A DNA stretch of 64,000 nt from VRUE01 sp963697695 (GTDB lineage: Bacteria; Actinomycetota; Thermoleophilia; Solirubrobacterales; 70-9): the NCBI GenBank assembly GCA_963697695.1, contig OY969094.1:434001-498000 (forward strand). The letters run 5' to 3'. A model generated the notes under the pieces. It was not told where the DNA came from. It did no database searches and worked only from the letters and a program-made list of their open reading frames with translations. Shown here piece by piece: positions 51,249 to 59,289 of this stretch; position 1 is the first letter of the stretch, and the number at the start of each line of letters is the position of its first letter. Position numbers and translations under genes: made by a program.

Positions 51249-51314
51249 GGGCCGTTGTGAGGCCCTCCCGACGAACTCCCGCGAAGCGGCGGCGGGAGGG
51301 CCTCACAACGGCCC
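51249..51314. terminator. 22-base inverted repeat between convergent GNAT and ftsZ genes
   Basis: Perfect 22-base arms (51249-51270 and 51293-51314) with a 22-base loop start two bases after the acetyltransferase stop and end 11 bases from the ftsZ stop. It is well placed as a bidirectional terminator. No T-run is seen on either side. Confidence 0.6.
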
Positions 51315-51325
51315 CCACTCCACGC

Positions 51326-52405
51326 CTATTCCTTCAGGAAGCCCGGCACGTCGATCTCGTCGTCGCTCACCCGCAGTTTGCGAATCTCGGTGTCCTCCGC
51401 CGAGACCCGCGGCTTGCTCTCGTAGCGACGGCGCACCCGCTGCGGTGAGCGGGCGAGCAGCTCGAAGCCCTCGAAGCCGGTGGCGATCACGGTGACGCGA
51501 ACCTCGTCGCGCATCGACTGGTCGACCACGGAGCCGAAGATGATGTTGGCGTTGTCGTCGGCCTCGGCCTGGACCAGCTGCGCGGCCTCGTTGACCTCGA
51601 AGAGGCCGAGGTCCTCGGGGCCGGTGATGTTGAGCAGCATCCCGGTCGCCCCCTTGATCGACTCCTCGATCAGCGGTGAGGTGATCGCGGCCTTGGCGGC
51701 GTCGAGAGCGCGCGCCTCGCCGGAGGCCGAGCCGACGCCCATCAACGCCGAACCGGCGTCGCGCATGATCGTGCGCACGTCGGCGAAGTCGAGGTTGATC
51801 AGGCCCGGGATCGTGATCAGGTCGGTAATGCCCTGCACGCCCTGGCGCAGGATGTCATCGGCCTGGCGGAACGCCTCCAGCACGCTGGTGCGCCGCTCGA
51901 CCGCCTGCAGCAGCTTCTCGTTGGGGACGATGATCAGGGTGTCGACGTTGTTGCGCAGCTTCTCGATGCCCTCGAGCGCTTGCTGCATCCGCCGTTTGCC
52001 CTCGAACTCGAAAGGCTTGGTGACCGCGCCCACGGTCAGGGCGCCGATCTCTTCCTTGGCGATCTCGGCGATGACCGGAGCGGAACCGGTACCGGTACCG
52101 CCGCCCTCGCCCGCGGTGACGAAGACCATGTCGGCGCCCTTCAGCGCCTCCTTGATCTCGTCGCGACTCTCCGCCGCAGCACCTGCCCCGACCTCGGGGT
52201 TACCGCCGGCACCGAGGCCGCGAGTCAGCTCCTGCCCGATCGAGAGCTTGATGTCGGCGTCGCAAGCTTGCAGCGCCTGGGCATCCGTGTTGACGGCGAC
52301 GAACTCGACGCCGCGGATGCCGGCATCGACCATGCGACTGACGGCATTCGTGCCGCCACCGCCGGCGCCGACGACCTTGATCACCGCGAGGTATGTGGAT
52401 TCCAT
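51326..52405 (-). CDS. ftsZ: Cell division protein FtsZ
   Basis: FtsZ is the tubulin-like GTPase that forms the division ring. The 359-residue protein has IKVVGAGGGGTNAVSRM, AVNTDAQAL, the tubulin signature GEGGGTGTGSAPVIA and NFDFADV-like INLDFADVRTIM. The C-terminal linker is short, and the conserved terminal peptide DEIDVPGFLKE (binding site for FtsA/SepF/FtsW-type partners) is present. The ATG at 52405 starts the first beta strand properly. A near-consensus promoter lies at 52548-52576, so ftsZ has its own transcription start inside the dcw cluster. No ftsA lies between it and ftsQ. Confidence 0.98.
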   Translation of the reverse strand: MESTYLAVIKVVGAGGGGTNAVSRMVDAGIRGVEFVAVNTDAQALQACDADIKLSIGQELTRGLGAGGNPEVGAGAAAESRDEIKEALKGADMVFVTAGEGGGTGTGSAPVIAEIAKEEIGALTVGAVTKPFEFEGKRRMQQALEGIEKLRNNVDTLIIVPNEKLLQAVERRTSVLEAFRQADDILRQGVQGITDLITIPGLINLDFADVRTIMRDAGSALMGVGSASGEARALDAAKAAITSPLIEESIKGATGMLLNITGPEDLGLFEVNEAAQLVQAEADDNANIIFGSVVDQSMRDEVRVTVIATGFEGFELLARSPQRVRRRYESKPRVSAEDTEIRKLRVSDDEIDVPGFLKE

Positions 52406-52503
52406 CTCCCGATTTCTCCAAGCCAAGCCCCTGGGGCTGGCATTTCCCAGCCCGCCAGGACTGGATTGTGAGTTGAGCCTTTTTCTGTCCGAGGCTTCAG
52501 CAA

Positions 52504-52519
52504 TGCTTGAAGGTTCAAG
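52504..52519. promoter_or_regulatory. Palindrome downstream of the ftsZ promoter
   Basis: The sequence gcttgaa-gg-ttcaagc is a perfect 7-2-7 inverted repeat. It lies about 29 bases downstream of the -10 box at 52548-52553, within the ftsZ leader. Its symmetry fits a repressor site. The leader also contains a hairpin gggctgg/ccagccc (52434-52440 and 52447-52453). Confidence 0.4.
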
Positions 52520-52547
52520 CTACCGCTTCAACTACGGAAATTGCGCT

Positions 52548-52576
52548 CAACGTAGGGTATTTTGGCGCCTCTGTCA
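52548..52576 (-). promoter_or_regulatory. ftsZ: Sigma-70-type promoter of ftsZ
   Basis: On the minus strand TTGACA (52571-52576) is followed after exactly 17 bases by TACGTT (52548-52553, TAnnnT). This is the best consensus promoter I found in the window. It lies in the 252-base ftsQ-ftsZ gap and would give a leader of about 135 bases before the ftsZ ATG. Confidence 0.65.
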
Positions 52577-52657
52577 AACCGCCGGTCGGCATCCTGCAAG
52601 ACGAATGTCTCAAGGCTTACTTGAGGGTTGAACCAGGCTAACCCTGTGGTCGAGGGT

Positions 52658-53185
52658 TCAGGGAAGAGGCGGAAGCGTATGCCCAGAGCCACCCACGGAA
52701 GGCCGGCTGGGAGCTTGCACGTTTACATAATCGAATGTCGTCAGCTCGGGATTGGCGAGCATGGCCGCCGCCGCACGCCACTTCTTATCCAGCTGCGAAT
52801 CGTCACCGAAGAGCAGTTCGATCCCAGAGGTGAGCTCTACGTCCACCCCACTCGTTCCATAGGAGCTGCTGTACAGGTAGGGCCGGAGTGCCGCTGGGGC
52901 CGCGCCAAGCACGCGAGCCTGTTCCAGAGCTGGGCCTCGCAGACGGGGGCCCTGCGGCGGGCTGGAGAGCGGCAACAGCGGCAGCGAGCCATTGGCAGGC
53001 GGCGGCAGCCAAAGGAGAATCGTTCCGTCGGCGGCAACGGTGACCGCGCTCTCGCCGCTGCCGATCATCGCGGTCGGCTGCGAGTTGACCAGCCGTGGCG
53101 AGACCGTCTCGTCGCGCAGCACCAGTAGGTAGACGACCCCGACCAGAGCGATGGCGGCTAGAGCGATCGCCAGGCGGCGCCTCAC
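52658..53185 (-). CDS. ftsQ: Cell division protein FtsQ/DivIB-like, short form
   Basis: The 175-residue protein has a short cytoplasmic N-terminus, one membrane helix (about 6-24, LAIALAAIALVGVVYLLVL) and an outer domain. Its C-terminal half matches the FtsQ beta domain (SGVDVELTSGIELLFGDDSQ, DKKWRAAAAMLANP, FDYVNVQAPSRPSVG). The POTRA domain that usually follows the helix is not recognisable, and the protein is about 80-100 residues shorter than typical. The start is a GTG overlapping the murB stop (GTGA). Position between murB and ftsZ supports the call. Confidence 0.82.
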   Translation of the reverse strand: MRRRLAIALAAIALVGVVYLLVLRDETVSPRLVNSQPTAMIGSGESAVTVAADGTILLWLPPPANGSLPLLPLSSPPQGPRLRGPALEQARVLGAAPAALRPYLYSSSYGTSGVDVELTSGIELLFGDDSQLDKKWRAAAAMLANPELTTFDYVNVQAPSRPSVGGSGHTLPPLP

Positions 53186-54096
53186 AGTTCCCAGTCCTCG
53201 GGCCAATCGATCCCCCCCAGCACCTGGACCTCGGGCTCGAGCACGATCCCGAAGCGATCGTGGACGCGACGGCGCCCCTCGGCCATCAGCGCCAGCACGT
53301 CGGCGCTCGTCGCCCCGGCGACGTTCTCGACGAAGTTGGCGTGCTTCTCCGAGAAGCGGGCGCCGCCCTGCCGCAGGCCGCGACAGCCGGCGGCCTCGAG
53401 CAGCTGCCCCGCGGTGCGTCCCTCGGCCCGCTCGTCCTCGGGATTTTTGAAGGTCGAGCCGAAGGTCTTGATTCCCGAGGGCTGCGCTTCGCGGCGCTTC
53501 CTGCGCATCTCGGCGAGGGTCTCGCGAATCGCCGCCGGATCGCCCGGCTCGAGCTGGAAGCAGGCACGCGAGACGACCTCCCCCGAGCCGAGGTTCGAGC
53601 TGCGGTAAGCAAACCCCAGCTGCTCAGGTGGACGGCGGTCACAGCCGGCGGGGGTACATACATCGACCCACTCCAGCACCTCCGCCAGCCGGCCCCCGTA
53701 GGCGTTGGCGTTCATCCTCACCGCACCGCCCGCCGTACCGGGGATGTTGACGCCGAACTCGAGCCCGGAGAGCCCCCAGCCGGCCGCCTTGGCCGACGCC
53801 GACGGCAACCGGGCGCCGCCACCGCAGAGCAGGCGCTCGCCGTCCCGCTCGACCCCCACCAGCTCGCCGTCGAGCTTGATCGCGAGCCCGCGGAACCCGT
53901 CGTCCGCCACCAGCAGATTCGACCCCGAGCCGACCACCTCCACCGTCAGCCCCTCCCCCGCCGCCCAGGCGAGCAGCTCAAGCAGGTCCGCCTCGGTTCC
54001 GGGACGGGCGAACCAGTCGGCAGGCCCGCCGGTGCGGACGGTGGTGAGGCGGGCGAGGGGGAAGTCCTGCAGGACGATCTCCGGTCGCGCGCTCAT
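53182..54096 (-). CDS. murB: UDP-N-acetylenolpyruvoylglucosamine reductase
   Basis: MurB reduces UDP-GlcNAc-enolpyruvate to UDP-MurNAc with FAD and NADPH. The 304-residue protein has the FAD-binding TVRTGGPADWFARPGT, GSGSNLLVADDGFRG and SGLEFGVNIPGTAGGAVRMNA segments. The catalytic Ser region KTFGSTFKNP and terminal Glu are also seen. It is of the type lacking the extra Tyr loop (type IIb-like). Its start overlaps the murC stop (ATGA), and it ends in a GTGA overlap with ftsQ. Confidence 0.96.
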   Translation of the reverse strand: MSARPEIVLQDFPLARLTTVRTGGPADWFARPGTEADLLELLAWAAGEGLTVEVVGSGSNLLVADDGFRGLAIKLDGELVGVERDGERLLCGGGARLPSASAKAAGWGLSGLEFGVNIPGTAGGAVRMNANAYGGRLAEVLEWVDVCTPAGCDRRPPEQLGFAYRSSNLGSGEVVSRACFQLEPGDPAAIRETLAEMRRKRREAQPSGIKTFGSTFKNPEDERAEGRTAGQLLEAAGCRGLRQGGARFSEKHANFVENVAGATSADVLALMAEGRRRVHDRFGIVLEPEVQVLGGIDWPEDWEL

Positions 54097-55424
54097 CTCG
54101 GCGCCTCCTCGACCAGCGCCTCTCCAAGCCGGAAGACGTCGCCGGCCCCGATCGTGACCAGCACCTGATCCCCGAGGCCGGCAGCCCGGTTGCGATCAAG
54201 AAGCGTGGGCAGCGCGCGACCGGCGGCCTCGGCGCTGGGCAACCACCAGACCCGCTTTCCCCCTATTCGCTCGGTCGCCGCCTCAGCCACCTGCAGGCCG
54301 CTGACACCGGCGAGGTCGCCGACCGGCTCCTCGCGCGCCGGATAGACGTCGAGCACCGCGACTTCGTCGGCGAGTGACAGGGCGGCGCCAAACTCCGCCG
54401 CAAACGCCTTCGTGCGTGAGTAGAGGTGGGGCTGGAAGACCGCGACCAGCCAGCCGGGTTCGAGTTCGCGCAGGGCGGAGAGCGCCGCACGCACCTCGGT
54501 CGGGTGGTGGGCGTAGTCGTCATATAGGCGCGCACCGTCGCGGTGCCCCTTCAGCTCGAGCCGGCGCCGCACTCCCGGGAAATCCGCGAGGGCCTTCGAG
54601 GTTTTTTCGCCCGCCTCGAAACCGGCCAGCTCCAGGGCCGCCAGGGCAGCGCGGGCGTTGAGCAGGTTGTGGCGACCGGGAACCGCGAGGGTAAGGTCGG
54701 CTGGACCGGGAGCCTCGGTGTCGAACCCGGCAACCGCTTGGCCGGCAATCAGCCCGGCGAGGCTTCCGTCAGAAGGAACCACGACGCCGGCGGCCGGCGC
54801 CGCGAACCGGCGGAAGGCCTCGCGCAGCTCCGCCACAGAGCCCCAGCGGTTGTGATGGTCCATCTCGATGTTGGTGACGACGGCGATCTCCGGCTTCAGC
54901 TCGAGGAAGCTGGCGTCGCTCTCATCGGCCTCGGCGACCACCCATTCCCCCTCTCCCCAGCCGGCGTTGGCGGGGTCGCCGCCCGGCCCGAGGCCCGGCA
55001 CCTCGCCGCCGACGAAGAAGGCGGGATCGCCGCCGATCGCCTGCAGCGCCCAGACCGCCATCGCGGTCGTGGTCGTCTTGCCATGGGTGCCGGCAATGGC
55101 AATCAGTCTCTTCTCGGCGCAGAGCTCGGCCAGCAGGGCGCCGCGGTGGATCGGCTCGATGCCCCGCTCGCGAGCTAGGGCCAACTCCGGGTTGTCAGCG
55201 CCGATCGCAGTCGAGACGACGACCTCCGCGCCCTCGGGCAGGTTGTCGGCGCTGTGGCCCACCGCCGGATCGAGGCCGGCCGCGTGCAGGCGCTCCATAT
55301 AAGAGGAGTCGGCGCGGTCGCTGCCGGTCACGGTGGCGCCAAGCTCGGCGCAAACCAGCGCCAGGCCGCTCATCCCGGCGCCGCCGATGCCGATGAAGTG
55401 GAGACGACGCCCCTGGAAGCTCAT
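54093..55424 (-). CDS. murC: UDP-N-acetylmuramate--L-alanine ligase
   Basis: MurC adds the first amino acid, L-alanine, to UDP-MurNAc. The 443-residue protein has the N-terminal nucleotide fold HFIGIGGAGMSGLA, the ATP loop AIAGTHGKTTTTAM, the EADESDASFL motif, NIEMDHHNRW and the C-terminal YDDYAHHPTEV. The ATG at 55424 overlaps the murG stop (ATGA). Order murG-murC-murB-ftsQ is the standard actinobacterial dcw order. Confidence 0.97.
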   Translation of the reverse strand: MSFQGRRLHFIGIGGAGMSGLALVCAELGATVTGSDRADSSYMERLHAAGLDPAVGHSADNLPEGAEVVVSTAIGADNPELALARERGIEPIHRGALLAELCAEKRLIAIAGTHGKTTTTAMAVWALQAIGGDPAFFVGGEVPGLGPGGDPANAGWGEGEWVVAEADESDASFLELKPEIAVVTNIEMDHHNRWGSVAELREAFRRFAAPAAGVVVPSDGSLAGLIAGQAVAGFDTEAPGPADLTLAVPGRHNLLNARAALAALELAGFEAGEKTSKALADFPGVRRRLELKGHRDGARLYDDYAHHPTEVRAALSALRELEPGWLVAVFQPHLYSRTKAFAAEFGAALSLADEVAVLDVYPAREEPVGDLAGVSGLQVAEAATERIGGKRVWWLPSAEAAGRALPTLLDRNRAAGLGDQVLVTIGAGDVFRLGEALVEEAPR

Positions 55425-56509
55425 CGGGCGGCCGCCAAGACCTCGTCGGCGATTCGCCTCGCCGCGTCGGGGCGAGCGAGCGAGGCCGACGCCGCCGACA
55501 TCGCGGCGAGCCGCTCCTCGTCGCCCAGAATCGACTCGACCCGAGCCGCCAGCGACTCGGGGTCGAGTGCCGCGTCCTCGATCGTCTCCGCCGCACCCGC
55601 CGCGGTCATCCAAGCGGCGTTGGCGCTCTGGTGGTCGGCCGTCGCATGCGGGTACGGGACCAGGATCGCCGGGCGGCCCGCCGCCGTGACCTCGAAGATA
55701 GAGCCGCCGGAGCGGGCGAGGACAAGATCGCAGGCGGCGAGAACGTCGCCGAGGTCGGGCTCGTAGGCGAGCAGTGTGTAGCGGTCGGAGTGCTCGGCCG
55801 TGTGCAGTTGCGATTGCAGCTCCTCGTAGTCACGCCGTCCCGCCAGGTGAAGGACGTGGAAGCCGCGGCCGCCGCGCTCGGCGAAAGCCGCGGCTGCCGC
55901 CAGATTGATCGACCGCGCCCCCTGGCTGCCGCCCATTACCAGCAGACAGCGCGCATTCGGATCGATGCCAAACCGCTTCCGGGCGTCGGCCCGGTCGGCC
56001 CGCAGCACCGCCTCCGGCACCGGCCGCCCGGTGAGCAGATAGGGCTCTCCCTCCCTGCCGGCAATCGGGAAGGCGAGGCAGACCCGCTTCGCCCGTCCGG
56101 CCAGTAGCCGGTTGGCGAGGCCGAGGTGGCTGTCTGCCTCAGTGAGCACAAGTGGGGTCCGGCTGAGGACCGCGGCCAGCCCCGCCGGGCCGGCGACGTA
56201 GCCGCCACCGCCGAGCACGACGTCGGCGCGGCGGTGCCGGATCGCCCGCCGTGCCGTCACCACCGCACCCCCCGCCTCGGCGACGGCGCGAGCGGCCCGC
56301 AGCGGATTGCCGCGGTCGATCCCGCGCACCTTCAGATAGTCGATCTCGTAGCCGGCCGCCGGCACCAGCTCGGCCTCGATCCGCTCCCGGGTGCCGAGGA
56401 AGGAGACCTCGGCGCCGCTAGCCCGAAGCTCGGCGGCGACGGCCATCGCCGGCACGACGTGGCCGGCGGTTCCCCCCGCCGCCACTACGACTATGGGCGC
56501 TTTTTCCAC
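55421..56509 (-). CDS. murG: Lipid II synthase (UDP-GlcNAc transferase) MurG
   Basis: MurG transfers GlcNAc to lipid I at the inner membrane face, giving lipid II. The GTG at 56509 starts a 362-residue protein whose first strand and glycine-rich loop are VVVAAGGTAGHVVPAMAVA. Other motifs are GGGGYVAGPAGLAAVL, LVMGGSQGARSINLA and the donor-binding ARSGGSIFEVTAAGRPAI. Because the first loop lies only six codons from the start, the gene must begin inside the end of ftsW: the two overlap by 92 bases in different frames. Confidence 0.95.
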   Translation of the reverse strand: MEKAPIVVVAAGGTAGHVVPAMAVAAELRASGAEVSFLGTRERIEAELVPAAGYEIDYLKVRGIDRGNPLRAARAVAEAGGAVVTARRAIRHRRADVVLGGGGYVAGPAGLAAVLSRTPLVLTEADSHLGLANRLLAGRAKRVCLAFPIAGREGEPYLLTGRPVPEAVLRADRADARKRFGIDPNARCLLVMGGSQGARSINLAAAAAFAERGGRGFHVLHLAGRRDYEELQSQLHTAEHSDRYTLLAYEPDLGDVLAACDLVLARSGGSIFEVTAAGRPAILVPYPHATADHQSANAAWMTAAGAAETIEDAALDPESLAARVESILGDEERLAAMSAASASLARPDAARRIADEVLAAAR

Positions 56510-57761
56510 GGCTCGATCGGCTCCTTTGGCTCCTTTTGCGGGCCCCGGCTGTGCGCCCGCCCTCGACGACGCGCAGTTTGCCAGCGCTGGCGGTCCCCCC
56601 ACGGGCGACATTGAGGATCAGCCCGACTGCGAAGAGAGTGGTCATCAGGCTGCTGTTGCCGTAAGAGACGAAGGGCAGTGGCACACCGGTCAGCGGCGCC
56701 AGGCCCATCACCGCGAAGAGGTTGATCGTCGCTTGGATCAGGACCAGCGAGGTGAGGCCGGCGACGAGCAACTTCCCGTAGCGGTCGCGCGCCCGCTGGG
56801 CGATTCGCAGCCCGGCGTAGCCGAAGAGGGCGAAGAGGCCGACGACGCCAAGGATGCCGACCATGCCCAGCTCCTCGCCGATCACCGCCGAGATCATGTC
56901 GGTGTGGGCCTCCGGCAGGTAGAAGGCCTTCTGCACCCCGTCGCCGATGCCGACGCCGAAGAGGCCGCCGGAGCCGAGGGCGATCTTCGCTTGGGCCGCC
57001 TGGAAGCCGGCGCCGGAGGCATCGGCGCCCGGATTGAGGAAGCCGGTGAGGCGGGCCATCCGGTAGGGCTCGATCACGGTCGCCAGCAGGGCGAGGAAGG
57101 CAAGGCAGAGGGCGATCAGGCCGAGATCGCGCGGCTTGGCGCCGGCGGCGATCAGCATCGCGCCGACGCTGAAGGCGACGACCATCGTCGTGCCCAGATC
57201 GGGCTCGGCGACGATCAGCATGCAAGCGAGCGCGACGACCAATAGATATGGAGCCATGTCGCGGACCGAGCGCACCAGCTTCGGTTTGCTCGCCAGCAGG
57301 TCGGCGCCGTAGAGGATCAGCGCCACCTTGGCCATCTCGGAAGGCTGGATCTGGAGGAAGCCGGAGCCGATCCAGCGGGTCGAGCCGTTGACGTTGGTGC
57401 CGATCGCCAGCACGGCGAGCAGGAGGAAGAGCGAGCCGACCAGGATGACCGGCGTGAGCCGGCGCACCGCGACCAGGCCGTGCCGGGCCACCAGGTGCAT
57501 CACGATGAGGCCGACGGCGCCGAACATCAACGTCCGCTTCAGGTAGAAGGCGCTGTTGGCGAGGCTGCCGTCGCTGAGCACCTGCGTGGTCGAGCTGGCG
57601 GAGAAGACCATCACCGCCCCCAGCGCAAGCAGGCAGAGGGTCGCCGTGAGCAGCAGGTTGTACTCGGCCGAGGGAGCAGCGGCGCGCGTGCGCTTCTTGC
57701 CCTTCTTCTTCGTCTTGCCCAGCCAGGCCGGGCGCGACAGGGCGACGCTGCGGGCGCTCAC
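56418..57761 (-). CDS. ftsW: Cell division peptidoglycan polymerase FtsW
   Basis: FtsW is the SEDS-family glycan polymerase working with FtsI at the septum. The 447-residue protein has about ten helices and the family segments VMVFSASSTTQVL, GSTRWIGSGFLQIQPSEMAK, AGFQAAQAKIALGSGGLFG, PEAHTDMISAVIGEELG and PLTGVPLPFVSYGNSSL. The C-terminal tail of about 60 residues is Arg/Ser/Gly rich; its last 30 codons overlap the start of murG. The start is a GTG overlapping the murD stop (GTGA). Confidence 0.96.
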   Translation of the reverse strand: MSARSVALSRPAWLGKTKKKGKKRTRAAAPSAEYNLLLTATLCLLALGAVMVFSASSTTQVLSDGSLANSAFYLKRTLMFGAVGLIVMHLVARHGLVAVRRLTPVILVGSLFLLLAVLAIGTNVNGSTRWIGSGFLQIQPSEMAKVALILYGADLLASKPKLVRSVRDMAPYLLVVALACMLIVAEPDLGTTMVVAFSVGAMLIAAGAKPRDLGLIALCLAFLALLATVIEPYRMARLTGFLNPGADASGAGFQAAQAKIALGSGGLFGVGIGDGVQKAFYLPEAHTDMISAVIGEELGMVGILGVVGLFALFGYAGLRIAQRARDRYGKLLVAGLTSLVLIQATINLFAVMGLAPLTGVPLPFVSYGNSSLMTTLFAVGLILNVARGGTASAGKLRVVEGGRTAGARKRSQRSRSSRGKSAHSRSGGGGNRRPRRAGDGRRRRASG

Positions 57762-59125
57762 GCCAGCGCCTCGACGAGCTCGCGGAAACGGTCACCGCGC
57801 CGTTCGAAGTTCTCGAAGGCGTCGAAGCTGGCGCAGGCAGGCGAGAGCAGGACGACCTCACCCGGGCGGGCCGCGGCGGCGGCGCGGCGCACCGCCTCCT
57901 CTAGATCCGCGCAGCGATGCAGCTCGACGCCGGCCTCGACGACCGGGGCCAGCTCCTCGGCGAGGCGCGAGGCCGAGGCGCCGGTCAGGTAGCAGGCGAC
58001 GCAGCGCTCGCGCACCGGGTCGAGCAGCGGCGCAAAGGGCTCGCCCTTCTCGCTGCCGCCGAGGATCGCGTGGACACCGCCCTCGAAGGCGCGCAGGCCG
58101 ACGCCGGCGGAAGCGACGTTGGTCGCCTTGGAGTCGTTGACGAAGCGCACCCCGCCGTACTCGGCCACCTGCTCGAGCCGGTGCGGAATGCCGGCGAAAC
58201 TGCGCAATCCCTCGCGCACCGCGTCGCGATCGAGCCCCATCGAGAGAGCTGCGGCAGCGGCGGCCATCGCGTTGGCGACGTTGTGCTCGCCGAAGAGGCC
58301 GAGCTCGTCGACTGCGAGCAGCGGCTCGCCGTCGTAGAAGACCGTCCCCCCGGCGAGCGCGACCTCGCAGTCGGGCCCGGCGCCATGACAGAAGGCAATC
58401 CGGCGTGCGCAGCCGCCCAGGTCGACGTCCGCCAGGACTGGATCGTCGGCGTTGTAGATCGCCAGGTCGTCGTTCCCCTGGTTGGCGAAGATCCGCAGCT
58501 TCGCCGCCAGGTAGGCGTCGAGGTCCGCGTGGCGGTCGAGATGATCGGGGGCGAGATTCAAAAAGACGGCACACTCGGGTGCGAAGGCGACGCTGTCCTC
58601 GAGCTGAAAGCTCGAGGCCTCGCAGATCACCGTCGCGTCGGGCTCGATCCGATCGGCCAATGAAGAAAGCGGGGTACCGACGTTGCCGGCCACCGCAACC
58701 GGCTCTCCGGCGGTCCTGTAGAGGTGGCCGAGCAGCTCGACCGTGGTCGTCTTGCCGTTGGTCCCGGTCACGGCAAGGAAGCGGTTCGGGATCGCCCGCC
58801 AGGCCAGCTCGAGCTCGCCGGCCACGTCGATCCCACGCTCCAGCGCGGCAGCGATCACCGGCGCCTCCCGCGACACGCCCGGGCTCTTCACCACCGTCCG
58901 CACTCCCTCGAGGAGCGCCAATCCGTCTGCATCCAGGACGACTTCGACACCCTCCCCCCGAAGCCCTGCAGCCCCCTCCGGATGTCCCGAATCGACCCCA
59001 TGGACGACGGCACCGCGCCCGGCAAGGAGTCGCGCCACGGCTTGGCCAGACCGGGCGAGCCCAACAACCAGATATGGACCCCCGGGCAGCTCTGGCCGAG
59101 GCTTCCTGGGCGGCGGCGCATTCAT
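57758..59125 (-). CDS. murD: UDP-N-acetylmuramoylalanine--D-glutamate ligase
   Basis: MurD adds D-glutamate to UDP-MurNAc-L-Ala. The 455-residue protein has the N-terminal fold YLVVGLARSGQAVARLL, the ATP loop AVTGTNGKTTTVELLG, EASSFQLEDSVAF, NLAPDHLDRHADL and FVNDSKATNVAS, all matching the family. A proline-rich lead-in of 15 residues precedes the first strand. About 50 bases before the ATG lies the palindromic repeat C (59174-59285), between mraY and murD. Confidence 0.97.
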   Translation of the reverse strand: MNAPPPRKPRPELPGGPYLVVGLARSGQAVARLLAGRGAVVHGVDSGHPEGAAGLRGEGVEVVLDADGLALLEGVRTVVKSPGVSREAPVIAAALERGIDVAGELELAWRAIPNRFLAVTGTNGKTTTVELLGHLYRTAGEPVAVAGNVGTPLSSLADRIEPDATVICEASSFQLEDSVAFAPECAVFLNLAPDHLDRHADLDAYLAAKLRIFANQGNDDLAIYNADDPVLADVDLGGCARRIAFCHGAGPDCEVALAGGTVFYDGEPLLAVDELGLFGEHNVANAMAAAAAALSMGLDRDAVREGLRSFAGIPHRLEQVAEYGGVRFVNDSKATNVASAGVGLRAFEGGVHAILGGSEKGEPFAPLLDPVRERCVACYLTGASASRLAEELAPVVEAGVELHRCADLEEAVRRAAAAARPGEVVLLSPACASFDAFENFERRGDRFRELVEALA

Positions 59126-59173
59126 CGGGAATAGCTTCGCGCCCCAGCCCGTCGACCCTGTGCGCTATTCGCA

Positions 59174-59285
59174 GGAGGGCCGGGTGCCCCTCCCGGCGGC
59201 TTGTACTTTTTCGGCGCCCGGAGAGAGGCGCCAGCCGACACGTCTCCACCGAAAAAGTTGAGCCGGGAGGGGTACCCGGCCCTCC
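59174..59285. repeat. Palindromic repeat copy C before murD
   Basis: Arms of 24 bases (59174-59197 and 59262-59285) pair except for one G-U or A-C position, and the pairing continues with a bulge through cttttt/aaaaag to about 59213 and 59250. The loop contains ggcgcc. The inner 100 bases are about 92% identical to copy D (63034-63137). The element fills most of the gap between mraY and murD. Confidence 0.75.
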
Positions 59286-59289
59286 CCAA

